A DNA stretch of 64,000 nucleotides from Entomohabitans teleogrylli (GCF_001484765.1 NZ_KQ947377.1:1-64000), one strand, 5' to 3'; shown: positions 12,307-23,680, counted from the first letter of the stretch. Numbers and translations are program-made. The notes: generated by a model from the letters alone, not told the origin.

Positions 12307-13799
12307 CACGCCTGATTTGCCAGACGCTGGCGAATCGTCTCCAGCGAATCGACGCCATATAGCTTACCGTCCAGAAAACGGGTCTTCAGTTCCCCCTGCT
12401 GCTCCTGGCGCGGTGTTTGCTGATCAAACAGTTGCAACTCCCCCCGGGCGTTACGCGCCACCCGTAGCAATCCCCGCGCCGAACGCTTTAACCCATTATC
12501 CGTTTTCGGCGCTTTATAGATAACCCGCTCTGCGTCGTTAACCACGCCCCAGGTGGCCTTCATGGCAAATCCGAAGGTATCGCGGGTGTGATACTGGTAG
12601 GTAAAAGAGCCGACGCCAAATACCACATTCGAACTGGCGAATCCCTTTGCCGCCAGGCGACGCAAAATCTCATCAGCGCGCTCCAGGGTAATTGAGTCGC
12701 CGTAGATCAGCCCGACATGCGGGTCGAGAACTTTATAGCCTTTCTCATTCACTGTACCGCCAAAAATTTCCCACAGCACCTCGACGGAACCTTTCTCCTG
12801 CGCGCTGCGCTGCGGCCGGGTATCGTCCGCCGCCGCGGTACCGCAGAGAATATCCGCCGGATCGCCGCTGTCCGGGCGAAAGACCACTCGCCCCTCGCGC
12901 CCGAGAATGGCGGCTTTCAGCTCGCGGGTATAGCGGGTCAGTACCTGCCAGTAATCCCAGGTATCCGAGACAATCGACACAAACCCACGCGGATGAACCT
13001 CCGCGATCAGGCGCCGAAAAGTCTCGATCTCGGTTTCCTGCTGCCCCATACACATCACACTATGCTCAGTGGCCGGAATACTGGCGCCAATAAAAGTTTC
13101 ATCACCCTGCTGAGTGTAGTAATTCCGGGCGTACAGCAGTGATGGAATGCTGTCAGTCCCTTTGAAACTCAGCAAATGGCCGCAGCCAGCCTGCGCCGCA
13201 TCGTGGAGTCCGGACATACCGCGGAACGAAAAGTCATGGCACTGAAAATCCAGATGCGTCATATCGTTACAGGTTATGTCTGCCCAGCGCTCGCATATTC
13301 GCCGGTAGTGATGGGCAATAGTGGCATTGGTAGAGGCTTTCCACAGCTCCGCGCACAGAACCGACTCCAGATAGTTAACCAACCAAAAAAATTCATCGCG
13401 GGTATTAGTGATGGTCAGTACCGGTATTTGCATCGGCACTTTACTTCCCTCATCCAGCGCTTTGATATGCAACGGCAAATACCCGAGGCGGTGCAGCGCG
13501 CGAATATGGTCCACCGTTACCGTGCCGCGGCCGAGATAACCGTCCATCAACCGCTGGTACTCACCCGCCACCTCTTCTTGTGGGCGGGCGAAAAACCCCT
13601 CATGAAACAGATCCACCAGCAGCCAGCGCAGTACGCCCTGTAAACCAAAGAAAACCAGTTTTCCATCCGCCACCGGTGAGGAAAAATAGCGGTCGCTGCG
13701 CGGTGTCAGATTGGAATAGATTCGGGTAGTCCCTTGCGGGTACTGCTCGCGGTGGGAGACTTTATAGCCGTCAATCGCCAGAACAGGATTCATTTTCAT
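12306..13799 (-). CDS. nadV: NAMPT-family nicotinamide phosphoribosyltransferase (NadV); alternative: nicotinamide ADP-ribosyl transferase
   Basis: A 497-residue type II phosphoribosyltransferase of the NAMPT/NadV family. The family joins nicotinamide to PRPP to give NMN, a non-deamidating route to NAD. Residues aligned with human NAMPT are kept: D10/Y12 in AIDGYKVSH, R193 in FSFRGMSG, D216 in KGTDS, H246 in EHSVMCMG, and R308/D310 in FRPDSGDP. Length matches human (491). It is the second gene of a two-gene operon, starting 2 bp after the Prs-like stop. E. coli K-12 lacks this gene, and its yheS and yheT are adjacent, so the module is accessory. Pairing with a Prs-like enzyme leaves open an NARP1-type role, in which ADP-ribose-pyrophosphate replaces PRPP; motifs alone cannot decide. 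Confidence 0.88.
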   Translation of the reverse strand: MKMNPVLAIDGYKVSHREQYPQGTTRIYSNLTPRSDRYFSSPVADGKLVFFGLQGVLRWLLVDLFHEGFFARPQEEVAGEYQRLMDGYLGRGTVTVDHIRALHRLGYLPLHIKALDEGSKVPMQIPVLTITNTRDEFFWLVNYLESVLCAELWKASTNATIAHHYRRICERWADITCNDMTHLDFQCHDFSFRGMSGLHDAAQAGCGHLLSFKGTDSIPSLLYARNYYTQQGDETFIGASIPATEHSVMCMGQQETEIETFRRLIAEVHPRGFVSIVSDTWDYWQVLTRYTRELKAAILGREGRVVFRPDSGDPADILCGTAAADDTRPQRSAQEKGSVEVLWEIFGGTVNEKGYKVLDPHVGLIYGDSITLERADEILRRLAAKGFASSNVVFGVGSFTYQYHTRDTFGFAMKATWGVVNDAERVIYKAPKTDNGLKRSARGLLRVARNARGELQLFDQQTPRQEQQGELKTRFLDGKLYGVDSLETIRQRLANQA

Positions 13800-13801
13800 T
13801 T

Positions 13802-14683
13802 TTATCTCCCTTGTGCGCGATAAATCGCATCAATACCAATCAGTTCTACCTGCGGATGGCGCGGCGCTGCAGCGCTCAGCGACGTGGTGGTGTAGATAGT
13901 GTCGATACCCTGAGTCAGCAAATGATCCACACCTTTTGAGAACAGCCCGTGCGTCACATAAAGGCTGACGCTATGAGCGCCGGCGTCGCGCAGCACCCGG
14001 GCTGAGCCGATAAATGTACCGCCGCCGTCGCACAGATCATCGACAATCAACACATCGCGTCCGGCCACCTCTCCCGCCAGTAGCCTGAATCCGCTCAGAT
14101 TACCGGTCGCGATATCACGCTGCTTGGTCATGATGGCGTACTCCGCGGCCCCGCTCTCCCGGGCCACATCGTGGATTTTCTTCAGCGCGCCGGCGTCCGG
14201 CGCCACCGGCAGCAACCGCCCTTTGCCCAACGCGGCCCGCAGTCCCGGGTGCTGCAACAAACATTGCTGCTGAGGAATCGCCACCAGTCTGTCAATCGCC
14301 GCCGCCGCGGCTTCACTATGTGGATCCAGTACTATAACGCGATGAAAATTCAGCATGTTCAGGTGCTGAGCAAAAACCCGTAGCGCAAAGCTGTCGCCCG
14401 GGCACATATGTCTATCCTGACGGGCGTAGGGCAGCCAGGGGAGTTCCAGATGGCGGACGCCCACATCACAGCCGTGGCTGACCGCCTCCACCAGTTGCGC
14501 CAGCAGCATAAAGTCATTCATATCGCGCAGCGCCGTCGCCCGAACCCGCATCAGTCGTGCGCGCAATGGCAGCGCCTGCGCCACCCGCAGCCACACAGCG
14601 CCATCCGGAAATATTCCATGTTCAATATTTATCGCCTGCTCATCCAGATATAGTTCCAGTTTTCCGTTCATCACTCGCCCCAT
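13802..14683 (-). CDS. Divergent ribose-phosphate pyrophosphokinase-like protein (PRPP or ADP-ribose-pyrophosphate synthetase)
   Basis: A 293-residue Prs-family protein, shorter than housekeeping Prs (315). Kept motifs: PYARQDR (85-91), DPHS with D120/H122 in place of the usual DLHA Mg site, the KQR catalytic loop (187-189), and the PRPP-binding loop VDDLCDGGGT (214-223). The N-terminal FPDGA (25-29) has Ala where Prs normally has Glu in F-x-D-G-E, a residue near the ATP adenine. It lies 2 bp upstream of nadV, so it likely supplies that enzyme's activated sugar. That could be PRPP or, as in NARP1 pathways, ADP-ribose-pyrophosphate. The start could also be the ATG at 14671. The first ATG has GGGACATAA upstream, inside an operator-like palindrome. 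A second, canonical prs is expected elsewhere in the genome. Confidence 0.82.
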   Translation of the reverse strand: MGRVMNGKLELYLDEQAINIEHGIFPDGAVWLRVAQALPLRARLMRVRATALRDMNDFMLLAQLVEAVSHGCDVGVRHLELPWLPYARQDRHMCPGDSFALRVFAQHLNMLNFHRVIVLDPHSEAAAAAIDRLVAIPQQQCLLQHPGLRAALGKGRLLPVAPDAGALKKIHDVARESGAAEYAIMTKQRDIATGNLSGFRLLAGEVAGRDVLIVDDLCDGGGTFIGSARVLRDAGAHSVSLYVTHGLFSKGVDHLLTQGIDTIYTTTSLSAAAPRHPQVELIGIDAIYRAQGR

Positions 14684-14685
14684 TT

Positions 14686-14700
14686 ATGTCCCTTAGACAT
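14686..14700. promoter_or_regulatory. Putative NrtR operator 1 (ATGTCCCTTAGACAT)
   Basis: An imperfect inverted repeat with arms ATGTCC/AGACAT around 3 nt. It overlaps the Shine-Dalgarno of the Prs-like gene and the predicted start of transcription. It is the weakest of three related palindromes. Assignment to NrtR is inferred from the adjacent regulator gene. Confidence 0.6.
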
Positions 14701-14704
14701 AATT

Positions 14705-14733
14705 AATATTGTCCATGAGACATAATTTGGCAA
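14705..14733 (-). promoter_or_regulatory. Candidate promoter of the Prs-like/nadV operon
   Basis: On the minus strand TTGCCA (14728-14733) is followed by 17 bp and AATATT (14705-14710), a good sigma70 match. Operator 2 sits in the spacer, operator 3 upstream and operator 1 around +1, a typical repression layout. Confidence 0.6.
14709..14723. promoter_or_regulatory. Putative NrtR operator 2 (TTGTCCATGAGACAT)
   Basis: The inverted repeat TTGTCC-ATG-AGACAT differs from operator 3 at two bases. It lies largely between the -10 and -35 elements proposed for the Prs-like/nadV promoter, so occupancy would block RNA polymerase. Confidence 0.7.
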
Positions 14734-14741
14734 ACATAAAA

Positions 14742-14756
14742 TTGTCTATGAGACAA
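14742..14756. promoter_or_regulatory. Putative NrtR operator 3 (TTGTCTATGAGACAA)
   Basis: Perfect 6-bp arms TTGTCT/AGACAA flank a 3-nt centre. Its centre is 33 bp from that of operator 2, about three helical turns. It sits just upstream of the proposed -35 of the Prs-like/nadV promoter and 47 bp from the nrtR promoter candidate. Confidence 0.75.
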
Positions 14757-14802
14757 TATTTGATGTTATCGCTTTGATAATCGGGGAAAAATAGTTAACC
14801 GC

Positions 14803-14830
14803 TTGTTGCTTTTTACCAGGCTGGTACACT
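14803..14830 (+). promoter_or_regulatory. Candidate promoter of nrtR
   Basis: TTGTTG (14803-14808), 16 bp, TACACT (14825-14830), about 30 bp before the nrtR start. None of the three palindromes overlaps it, so autoregulation is not obvious. Confidence 0.45.
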
Positions 14831-14860
14831 CAGGTAGCCTGTATCAGCCGTGAGTAAGCC

Positions 14861-15580
14861 ATGATTTCCGAAGCGGAGTACCTGAAAAACTACGACGCCA
14901 GCCGTTTTCCCGCCCCGTTGGTTACCGTGGATAGCGTGCTGTTCACCCTGCACCAGGGCGCGCTGTGCGTACTGATGGTTAAGCGGGCCAGCCAGCCCCA
15001 ACAGGGGCGTTGGGGGCTGCCTGGGGGATTCATAGATATTGCCCGGGACACCTCCACCCGCGCCACGGCGCTGCGCAAACTGACGGAAAAGACCGGCGTC
15101 TCCCCGTCCTGGCTTGAGCAACTGGATACGTTCTCCGGTCCGCAGCGCGATCCGCGCGGCTGGAGTCTGACCGTTGCCTGGTATGCGCTCATCGCCTGGG
15201 CGGACTGTGCGCCGCATATCGCCAGCGTCAGCGATGCCCGGTGGATAGCCGTCAGCGAGCTGGAAAAGATCGAACTGGCCTTTGACCACGGCGCGATTAT
15301 TCAGGCCGCGCTACACCGTCTGCGCCAGAAGACCATGTATTCCCTGCTCCCGGCCTATTGCCTGCCGGAAACGTTTACCCAGTCGCAGCTTCAGGAGGCC
15401 ACCGAGATTATTCTCGGTCAGTCAATCCAGCGTAAAAGCCTGATCCGCCGTTTCGAAGCCTCGGGAATGTTTGAAGAAACCGGGGAAAGCGTGGCGACCG
15501 GGGCGCGCAAGGCGCGTCTGTGGCGGCGTAAACCGAATGTCGATATCCACCTGTTTTCACGCAATTTGCTGGCGGATTAG
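14861..15580 (+). CDS. nrtR: NrtR-family transcriptional regulator (Nudix-like domain plus winged HTH)
   Basis: A 239-residue protein with an N-terminal Nudix-like domain (about 18-150) and a C-terminal winged helix (about 155-235, with LPETFTQSQLQEA and SLIRRFEASGMFEETGE). The Nudix box reads LPGGFIDIARD...RKLTEKTG. The catalytic glutamates of the GX5EX7REUXEEXGU consensus are mostly missing, so sensing rather than hydrolysis is likely. NrtR repressors of NAD metabolism release DNA on binding ADP-ribose or related metabolites. It is divergent from the Prs-like/nadV operon, with three related palindromes between them. Enterobacteria normally control NAD genes with NadR, which makes an NrtR here unusual and suggests acquisition with its targets. 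Confidence 0.85.
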   Translation: MISEAEYLKNYDASRFPAPLVTVDSVLFTLHQGALCVLMVKRASQPQQGRWGLPGGFIDIARDTSTRATALRKLTEKTGVSPSWLEQLDTFSGPQRDPRGWSLTVAWYALIAWADCAPHIASVSDARWIAVSELEKIELAFDHGAIIQAALHRLRQKTMYSLLPAYCLPETFTQSQLQEATEIILGQSIQRKSLIRRFEASGMFEETGESVATGARKARLWRRKPNVDIHLFSRNLLAD

Positions 15581-15647
15581 TACTTCGCCGCCAGGAGCCG
15601 GTCAAAACCGGTATAATCATTAGCATGCAAATTAAATAACACTGACC

Positions 15648-16664
15648 ATGTCCGATATCATCTCCTCTGAATACAGCGCCGGTAACGGCAGCAGCGCCGA
15701 TTTCATCCCCCTGCCCGGCGCCCGCAATCCGCATCTGCAGACCATGCTGCCGCGGATCATTCGCCGTCGGCTGAAATTCACTCCGCACTGGCAGCGACTG
15801 GACATGCCCGACGGTGATTTCGTCGATCTGGCCTGGAGTGAAGATCCTGCGCTGGCGCGCCATAAACCGCGGCTGGTCGTGTTTCATGGCCTGGAAGGCA
15901 GTCTGCTCAGCCCATACGCCCACGGTCTGATAGAGGCGGCCCGCCAGCGCGGCTGGCTGGGAGTGGTGATGCACTTTCGCGGTTGTAGCGGTATTCCCAA
16001 TCGTAAATACCGTATCTATCACTCGGGGGAAACAGAGGACGCCAGCTACTTCCTGACATGGATGACGCAACGTTATGGCGCAGCTCCCACCGCGGCAGTC
16101 GGCTTTTCGCTGGGCGGCAATATGCTGGCCTGCCTGATGGCCGCTCAGGGAGAACAATGTTCGCTGGCGGCCGGGGTAGTGGTCTCTGCGCCGCTGATGC
16201 TTGAAGCCTGTAGCTACCATATGGACAAAGGCTTTTCACGTTTCTATCAGCACTATCTGCTCAACCTGCTGAAGGGGAACGCCACCCGGAAGCTGCAGGC
16301 CTACCCGGGTTCGCTGCCCATCGGGCTGGCGCAACTGAGAAAAGTACGCCGCATTCGTGAGTTCGATGACCTGATCACCGCCAGAATCCACGGTTTTGCC
16401 GACGCCCTGGACTACTATCGGCGCTGCAGCGCCCTGCCGGTACTGCCGGGCGTGGCGAAACCGATGCTGATCATCCACGCCAAAGACGATCCTTTCATGG
16501 ATCATAATGTGATTCCCGATCCGCAGCATCTGCCGGATAACATTGAATACCAGTTAACAGAGCATGGCGGCCACGTCGGTTTTGTCGGCGGTAGCTGGCG
16601 CCATCCGCAAATGTGGCTGGAACAGCGCATACCGGACTGGCTGACGGCCCGGCTGGAGAAATAA
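15648..16664 (+). CDS. yheT: Alpha/beta-fold hydrolase YheT
   Basis: A 338-residue member of the AB-hydrolase 4 family (E. coli 340). The nucleophile elbow is GFSLGGN; the acid is probably the Asp in HAKDDPFMD and the base the His in EHGGHVGF. The [10 protein letters not shown] oxyanion strand is present. Physiological substrate is unknown. It is followed after one base by yheU. In E. coli it follows yheS directly; here 3.4 kb of accessory genes intervene. Confidence 0.94.
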   Translation: MSDIISSEYSAGNGSSADFIPLPGARNPHLQTMLPRIIRRRLKFTPHWQRLDMPDGDFVDLAWSEDPALARHKPRLVVFHGLEGSLLSPYAHGLIEAARQRGWLGVVMHFRGCSGIPNRKYRIYHSGETEDASYFLTWMTQRYGAAPTAAVGFSLGGNMLACLMAAQGEQCSLAAGVVVSAPLMLEACSYHMDKGFSRFYQHYLLNLLKGNATRKLQAYPGSLPIGLAQLRKVRRIREFDDLITARIHGFADALDYYRRCSALPVLPGVAKPMLIIHAKDDPFMDHNVIPDPQHLPDNIEYQLTEHGGHVGFVGGSWRHPQMWLEQRIPDWLTARLEK

Positions 16665-16665
16665 C

Positions 16666-16884
16666 ATGATTATTCCCTGGCAGGACATCGCCCCGGAGAC
16701 TCTTGATAATCTGATCGAATCCTTTGTATTACGCGAAGGCACCGATTATGGCGAACAGGAGCGCAGCCTGGAACAGAAGGTAGAAGACGTAAAGCGCCAG
16801 TTACAGAGCGGAGACGCGGTGCTGGTGTGGTCTGAATTGCATGAAACAGTCAATATCATGCCGCGTACCTCGTTTCGCGGCTGA
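16666..16884 (+). CDS. yheU: YheU family protein
   Basis: A 72-residue acidic protein ([30 protein letters not shown] at its start, split over residues 1-30). It belongs to a conserved enterobacterial family of unknown function. It begins one base after the yheT stop, so the two are translationally linked. Confidence 0.9.
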   Translation: MIIPWQDIAPETLDNLIESFVLREGTDYGEQERSLEQKVEDVKRQLQSGDAVLVWSELHETVNIMPRTSFRG

Positions 16885-16983
16885 GGTTTTGGGAATGAAT
16901 CACCGACTATACTGCTGAATACGATCAAAAAACCACGCGCTATTCAGTAAGTTGCCATTTGCTAACCCAGGAGTTGTCATCTT

Positions 16984-17853
16984 ATGTCTGCCAAACATCC
17001 GGTTATCGCCGTCACCGGCTCCAGCGGAGCGGGGACCACCACCACCAGCCTGGCGTTCCGCAAAATTTTCGCACAACTGAATCTCCACGCCGCCGAAGTG
17101 GAAGGGGACAGCTTCCATCGCTATACCCGTCCGGAGATGGACATGGCGATTCGCAAAGCCCGGGATCTGGGGCGCCACATCAGCTACTTTGGGCCGGACG
17201 CCAACGACTTTGGCCTGCTGGAGCAGACCTTTGCCGAATATGGCCACAGCGGCACCGGCAAATCGCGCAAATACCTCCATACTTATGATGAAGCGGTGCC
17301 CTGGAATCAGGTACCGGGCACCTTTACCCCCTGGCAGTCGCTGCCGGAACCCACCGACGTCCTGTTTTACGAAGGACTGCACGGCGGAGTGGTAACCAAA
17401 CAGCATAATGTGGCGCAGCATGTGGATCTGCTGGTCGGGGTGGTGCCGATCGTCAACCTGGAGTGGATCCAGAAGATGATCCGCGACACCAGCGAGCGCG
17501 GCCACTCCCGGGAAGCGGTGATGGACTCGGTTGTGCGCTCCATGGAGGACTATATCACCTACCTCACGCCGCAATTCTCGCGCACCCATATCAACTTCCA
17601 GCGCGTTCCCACTGTGGATACCTCCAACCCTTTCGCCGCCAAAGGCATCCCCTCTCTCGACGAAAGCTTTGTGGTGATCCACTTCCGCAATCTGGAAAAT
17701 ATCGACTACCCCTGGCTGCTGGCGATGCTCCAGGGATCATTCATTTCTCACATGAATACTCTGGTGGTACCGGGCGGGAAAATGGGGCTGGCGATGGAGC
17801 TGATCATGACGCCGCTGGTGCAGCACCTGATGGAAGGCCGCGCGATTGGCTAA
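16984..17853 (+). CDS. prkB: Phosphoribulokinase-like protein PrkB
   Basis: A 289-residue P-loop kinase of the phosphoribulokinase/uridine kinase family. Walker A is VTGSSGAGTTTTS near the N-terminus, followed by EGDSFHRYTRPEMD and FYEGLHGG, which correspond to substrate and Mg sites of phosphoribulokinases. No RuBisCO or Calvin-cycle gene is present, and the substrate in enterobacteria is not established. It lies 99 bp downstream of yheU, possibly with its own promoter. Confidence 0.92.
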   Translation: MSAKHPVIAVTGSSGAGTTTTSLAFRKIFAQLNLHAAEVEGDSFHRYTRPEMDMAIRKARDLGRHISYFGPDANDFGLLEQTFAEYGHSGTGKSRKYLHTYDEAVPWNQVPGTFTPWQSLPEPTDVLFYEGLHGGVVTKQHNVAQHVDLLVGVVPIVNLEWIQKMIRDTSERGHSREAVMDSVVRSMEDYITYLTPQFSRTHINFQRVPTVDTSNPFAAKGIPSLDESFVVIHFRNLENIDYPWLLAMLQGSFISHMNTLVVPGGKMGLAMELIMTPLVQHLMEGRAIG

Positions 17854-18018
17854 TCAGGGCGGCCTGAACCTGATAATACTCAGTTCCTGCCGCGGAGCTG
17901 GCGCAAAAGCGGCGGGTAGCTAATCCTACTTTTCACCGCTTAACGCCAGGGCCCTGAAACCAGAGGTTTTCAGGACTCCGGCAACAACTTTGACGGCAAA
18001 TCACGTCGCCTTTCAGCC

Positions 18019-18423
18019 CTATAGCTCAATAACTTCATAAGAATGGGTAATGTTTACCGATTTGCCCAACATTAGCGCCACAGAACAATACTTCTCGGCA
18101 GACAGGTCTACAGCCCTGGCGACGGCATTATCTTTCAGCGCCTTACCGGAAACCACAAAGTGCAGATTAATATGGGTAAACAAACGCGGCGCTTCTTCGC
18201 GGCGCTCCGAGGTCAGTTTGACCTCGCAATCTTTCACGTCATAGCGCCCTTTTTGCAGTATCGACACCACATCAATGGCGCTACAGCCCCCGGCGGCCAT
18301 CAGCACCATTTCCATCGGGCTTGGCGCTTTATCTCCGGAGTTGCCATCCATCAGGATCTGGTGCCCGGAAGCTGATTCACCAAGGAATGTCAGCCCTTCC
18401 ACCCATTTCACTCTCGCCTGCAT
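18019..18423 (-). CDS. yhfA: OsmC-family protein YhfA
   Basis: A 134-residue OsmC/Ohr-fold protein. The two family cysteines are present (GGCSAIDVV and EKYCSVALML), the pair that reduces hydroperoxides in the family. Whether YhfA is an active peroxidase is not established. It is divergent from crp, the invariant enterobacterial arrangement. Confidence 0.94.
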   Translation of the reverse strand: MQARVKWVEGLTFLGESASGHQILMDGNSGDKAPSPMEMVLMAAGGCSAIDVVSILQKGRYDVKDCEVKLTSERREEAPRLFTHINLHFVVSGKALKDNAVARAVDLSAEKYCSVALMLGKSVNITHSYEVIEL

Positions 18424-18732
18424 GTTGTACGCTCCTTATGCGAATATTTTTCCCCAGAGTAAGCTGCGGAAACAAAAGTCGCAACAGAAGGAGACTTGAA
18501 TCAAACTGAAACGAGACACCAGGAGACATGGGCGCAAAGCTATGCTAAAACAAACCTGATGCAGCAAAGATACATTCACATCATGCATGTATCAGCGGGA
18601 CATCACAATTTAAGGCTACAGATGTGCTGATAGTCATACCCCAGGGTGGGGAAATTTTTCACGATTGCAACCCCAGAGACGGGAAAACGCGCCCTCTCTT
18701 TGGCGTCCGTTTACAACAGAGGATAATAGCGC
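18424..18732. promoter_or_regulatory. yhfA-crp divergent regulatory region
   Basis: This 309-bp region matches the known crp leader organisation. TATGCT (18541-18546), in the context AAAGCTATGCTAAAACA, matches the E. coli crp -10. The transcribed leader has an inverted repeat GATACAT (18569-18575) / ATGTATC (18587-18593) and a CRP half-site TCACA (18603-18607), near the autoregulatory CRP site of E. coli. Autoregulation is inferred by homology. Confidence 0.6.
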
Positions 18733-19365
18733 ATGGTGCTTGGCAAACCGCAAACAGACCCGACTCTCGAATGGTTCTTGTCCCATTGCCACATTCATAA
18801 GTATCCATCGAAGAGCACGCTCATTCACCAGGGTGAGAAAGCGGAAACGTTGTATTACATCGTAAAAGGCTCCGTTGCCGTCCTGATCAAGGACGAGGAA
18901 GGAAAAGAGATGATCCTTTCTTACCTTAACCAGGGGGATTTCATCGGTGAACTGGGCCTGTTTGAAGAAGGCCAGGAACGCAGCGCCTGGGTGCGCGCTA
19001 AAACGGCCTGTGAAGTCGCTGAAATCTCATACAAAAAATTCCGTCAGCTAATTCAGGTTAACCCGGATATTCTGATGCGCCTCTCTGCGCAGATGGCGCG
19101 TCGTCTGCAGGTCACGTCCGAGAAAGTCGGCAACCTGGCATTCCTTGATGTGACCGGCCGTATCGCGCAAACGCTGCTGAACCTGGCAAAACAGCCAGAC
19201 GCCATGACACACCCGGACGGTATGCAAATCAAAATCACCCGTCAGGAGATCGGCCAGATCGTTGGTTGCTCCCGTGAAACCGTTGGCCGTATTCTGAAAA
19301 TGCTGGAAGATCAAAACCTGATCTCCGCCCACGGTAAAACCATCGTCGTCTACGGAACCCGTTAA
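18733..19365 (+). CDS. crp: cAMP receptor protein
   Basis: A 210-residue global regulator of carbon catabolite control. The cyclic-nucleotide domain (about 10-110) contains [20 protein letters not shown], whose Glu, Arg, Ser and Thr contact cAMP. A long C-helix and a winged HTH follow, with recognition helix [12 protein letters not shown]. The sequence looks nearly identical to E. coli CRP. The Shine-Dalgarno AGAGGATAATAGCGC and the [15 protein letters not shown] start agree with the known gene. Confidence 0.99.
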
Positions 19366-19377
19366 TTCCGTTGCAAT

Positions 19378-19413
19378 ACGGCGTGTTGCCTTTCGGGTAG
19401 CGCGCCGTTTTTG
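19378..19413 (+). terminator. Terminator of crp
   Basis: ACGGCG (19378-19383) pairs with CGCCGT (19403-19408), with an inner TTGCC/GGGTA stem, followed by TTTTTG. It lies 13 bp after the crp stop. Confidence 0.85.
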
Positions 19414-19431
19414 TCTCTGATGTCAGAGATT

Positions 19432-22748
<3,317 letters not shown>

Positions 22749-22781
22749 TTATATCCCATCCCTTACTGCGCCAACGCATTC

Positions 22782-22820
22782 AGTGAAAATATAATCACAA
22801 AATATGCATAAAAAATCACA
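22782..22820 (-). promoter_or_regulatory. Tandem ArgR boxes of argD
   Basis: Read on the minus strand, TGTGATTTTTTATGCATA (22803-22820) and TGTGATTATATTTTCACT (22782-22799) each match the ARG-box core TGAATwwwwATTCA at 8 of 10 defined positions. They are separated by 3 bp, the spacing typical for ArgR hexamer operators. Confidence 0.8.
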
Positions 22821-22829
22821 GCATGGCAA
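22801..22829 (-). promoter_or_regulatory. argD promoter overlapping the ArgR boxes
   Basis: TTGCCA (22824-22829), 17 bp, CATATT (22801-22806) on the minus strand. The -10 and spacer coincide with the upstream ARG box, so bound ArgR would exclude RNA polymerase. Confidence 0.65.
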
Positions 22830-22836
22830 TAGCAAA

Positions 22837-23400
22837 TCAGCGCCGTAGAAAATTATTCAGCAGCGCGTGCCCCTGTTCGCTGAGAATACTTTCCGGGTGG
22901 AACTGCACCCCTTCCAGATCCCAGCGCCGGTGGCGAATGCCCATGATTTCACGGCTATCGCTCCACGCCGTTACCTCAAACGCATCCGGCAAGGTTTGCG
23001 GATCGATAACCAGCGAATGATAGCGGGTGACCGTCAGCGGGTTATTCAGACCGCTGAACACCCCCACCCCGGTATGGCGAATAGCCGACGTTTTACCATG
23101 CATCACCTTCTCTGCCCGTACGATACGCGCGCCAAACGCCTGGGCTATCGCCTGGTGCCCAAGACAAACGCCTAACAGCGGCAGTTGCCCGGCAAAGCGG
23201 CGGATCGTCTGCAGAGATATTCCGGCCTCATTCGGCGTACAGGGGCCAGGAGAGATAACGATTTTCCGCGGCGCCAGCGCTTCAATGTCGCTCAGCGTCA
23301 GCTCATCATTGCGTTTTACCACAACCCCGGCGCCCAGTTCGCAAAAGTACTGGTACAGATTCCAGGTAAAGGAGTCATAGTTGTCAATCAGCAATACCAT
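22837..23400 (-). CDS. pabA: Aminodeoxychorismate synthase component II (glutamine amidotransferase)
   Basis: A 187-residue class I glutamine amidotransferase that supplies ammonia to PabB for 4-amino-4-deoxychorismate, a folate precursor. The catalytic Cys is in GVCLGHQ and the His/Glu pair in FHPESI. The start at 23400 gives [18 protein letters not shown], matching the E. coli start and length; upstream in-frame starts would add five residues. In E. coli pabA follows fic. Here it follows a tautomerase gene by 46 bp, so its upstream transcription context has changed. Confidence 0.96.
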   Translation of the reverse strand: MVLLIDNYDSFTWNLYQYFCELGAGVVVKRNDELTLSDIEALAPRKIVISPGPCTPNEAGISLQTIRRFAGQLPLLGVCLGHQAIAQAFGARIVRAEKVMHGKTSAIRHTGVGVFSGLNNPLTVTRYHSLVIDPQTLPDAFEVTAWSDSREIMGIRHRRWDLEGVQFHPESILSEQGHALLNNFLRR

Positions 23401-23446
23401 TTCTTTCATCCACACCCTGTTGAGCGATCGCCAGCGCCCAAGGGTA

Positions 23447-23653
23447 TCATTTTCTGCTGCGGATCACGGTAACCGAATCGCCGCCGATACCCCAGTTATC
23501 CATTTCAACCTCGTCAATAACCACCACAGTGGTGGCTGGATTTTTATTCAGCACCCGGGCCAACAGTTCGGTTACCCCCCTGATGAGCTCACTTTTTTGT
23601 TCTGCCGTCGGCGCTTCTGTGCCGCCAGTCACTTTAATATTAACGTATGGCAT
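23447..23653 (-). CDS. 4-oxalocrotonate tautomerase family protein
   Basis: A 68-residue tautomerase-superfamily monomer. Pro2, exposed after Met removal, is the expected general base in MPYVNIKV. The C-terminal [11 protein letters not shown] corresponds to the GIGG segment of 4-oxalocrotonate tautomerases. Substrate cannot be read from sequence, and no catechol meta-cleavage gene is nearby. It starts 27 bp after the MFS gene, so the two are likely co-transcribed and may act on a common imported or exported compound. Confidence 0.85.
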   Translation of the reverse strand: MPYVNIKVTGGTEAPTAEQKSELIRGVTELLARVLNKNPATTVVVIDEVEMDNWGIGGDSVTVIRSRK

Positions 23654-23680
23654 AGTGTTATCCTGATAATTAACAGTGGG

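Noticed and set aside
17854-18018. Hairpin-like CCTGAAA...TTTCAGG between prkB and yhfA as a terminator
   Set aside because: The stem is weak and no T tract follows on either strand, so it was not listed as a terminator.
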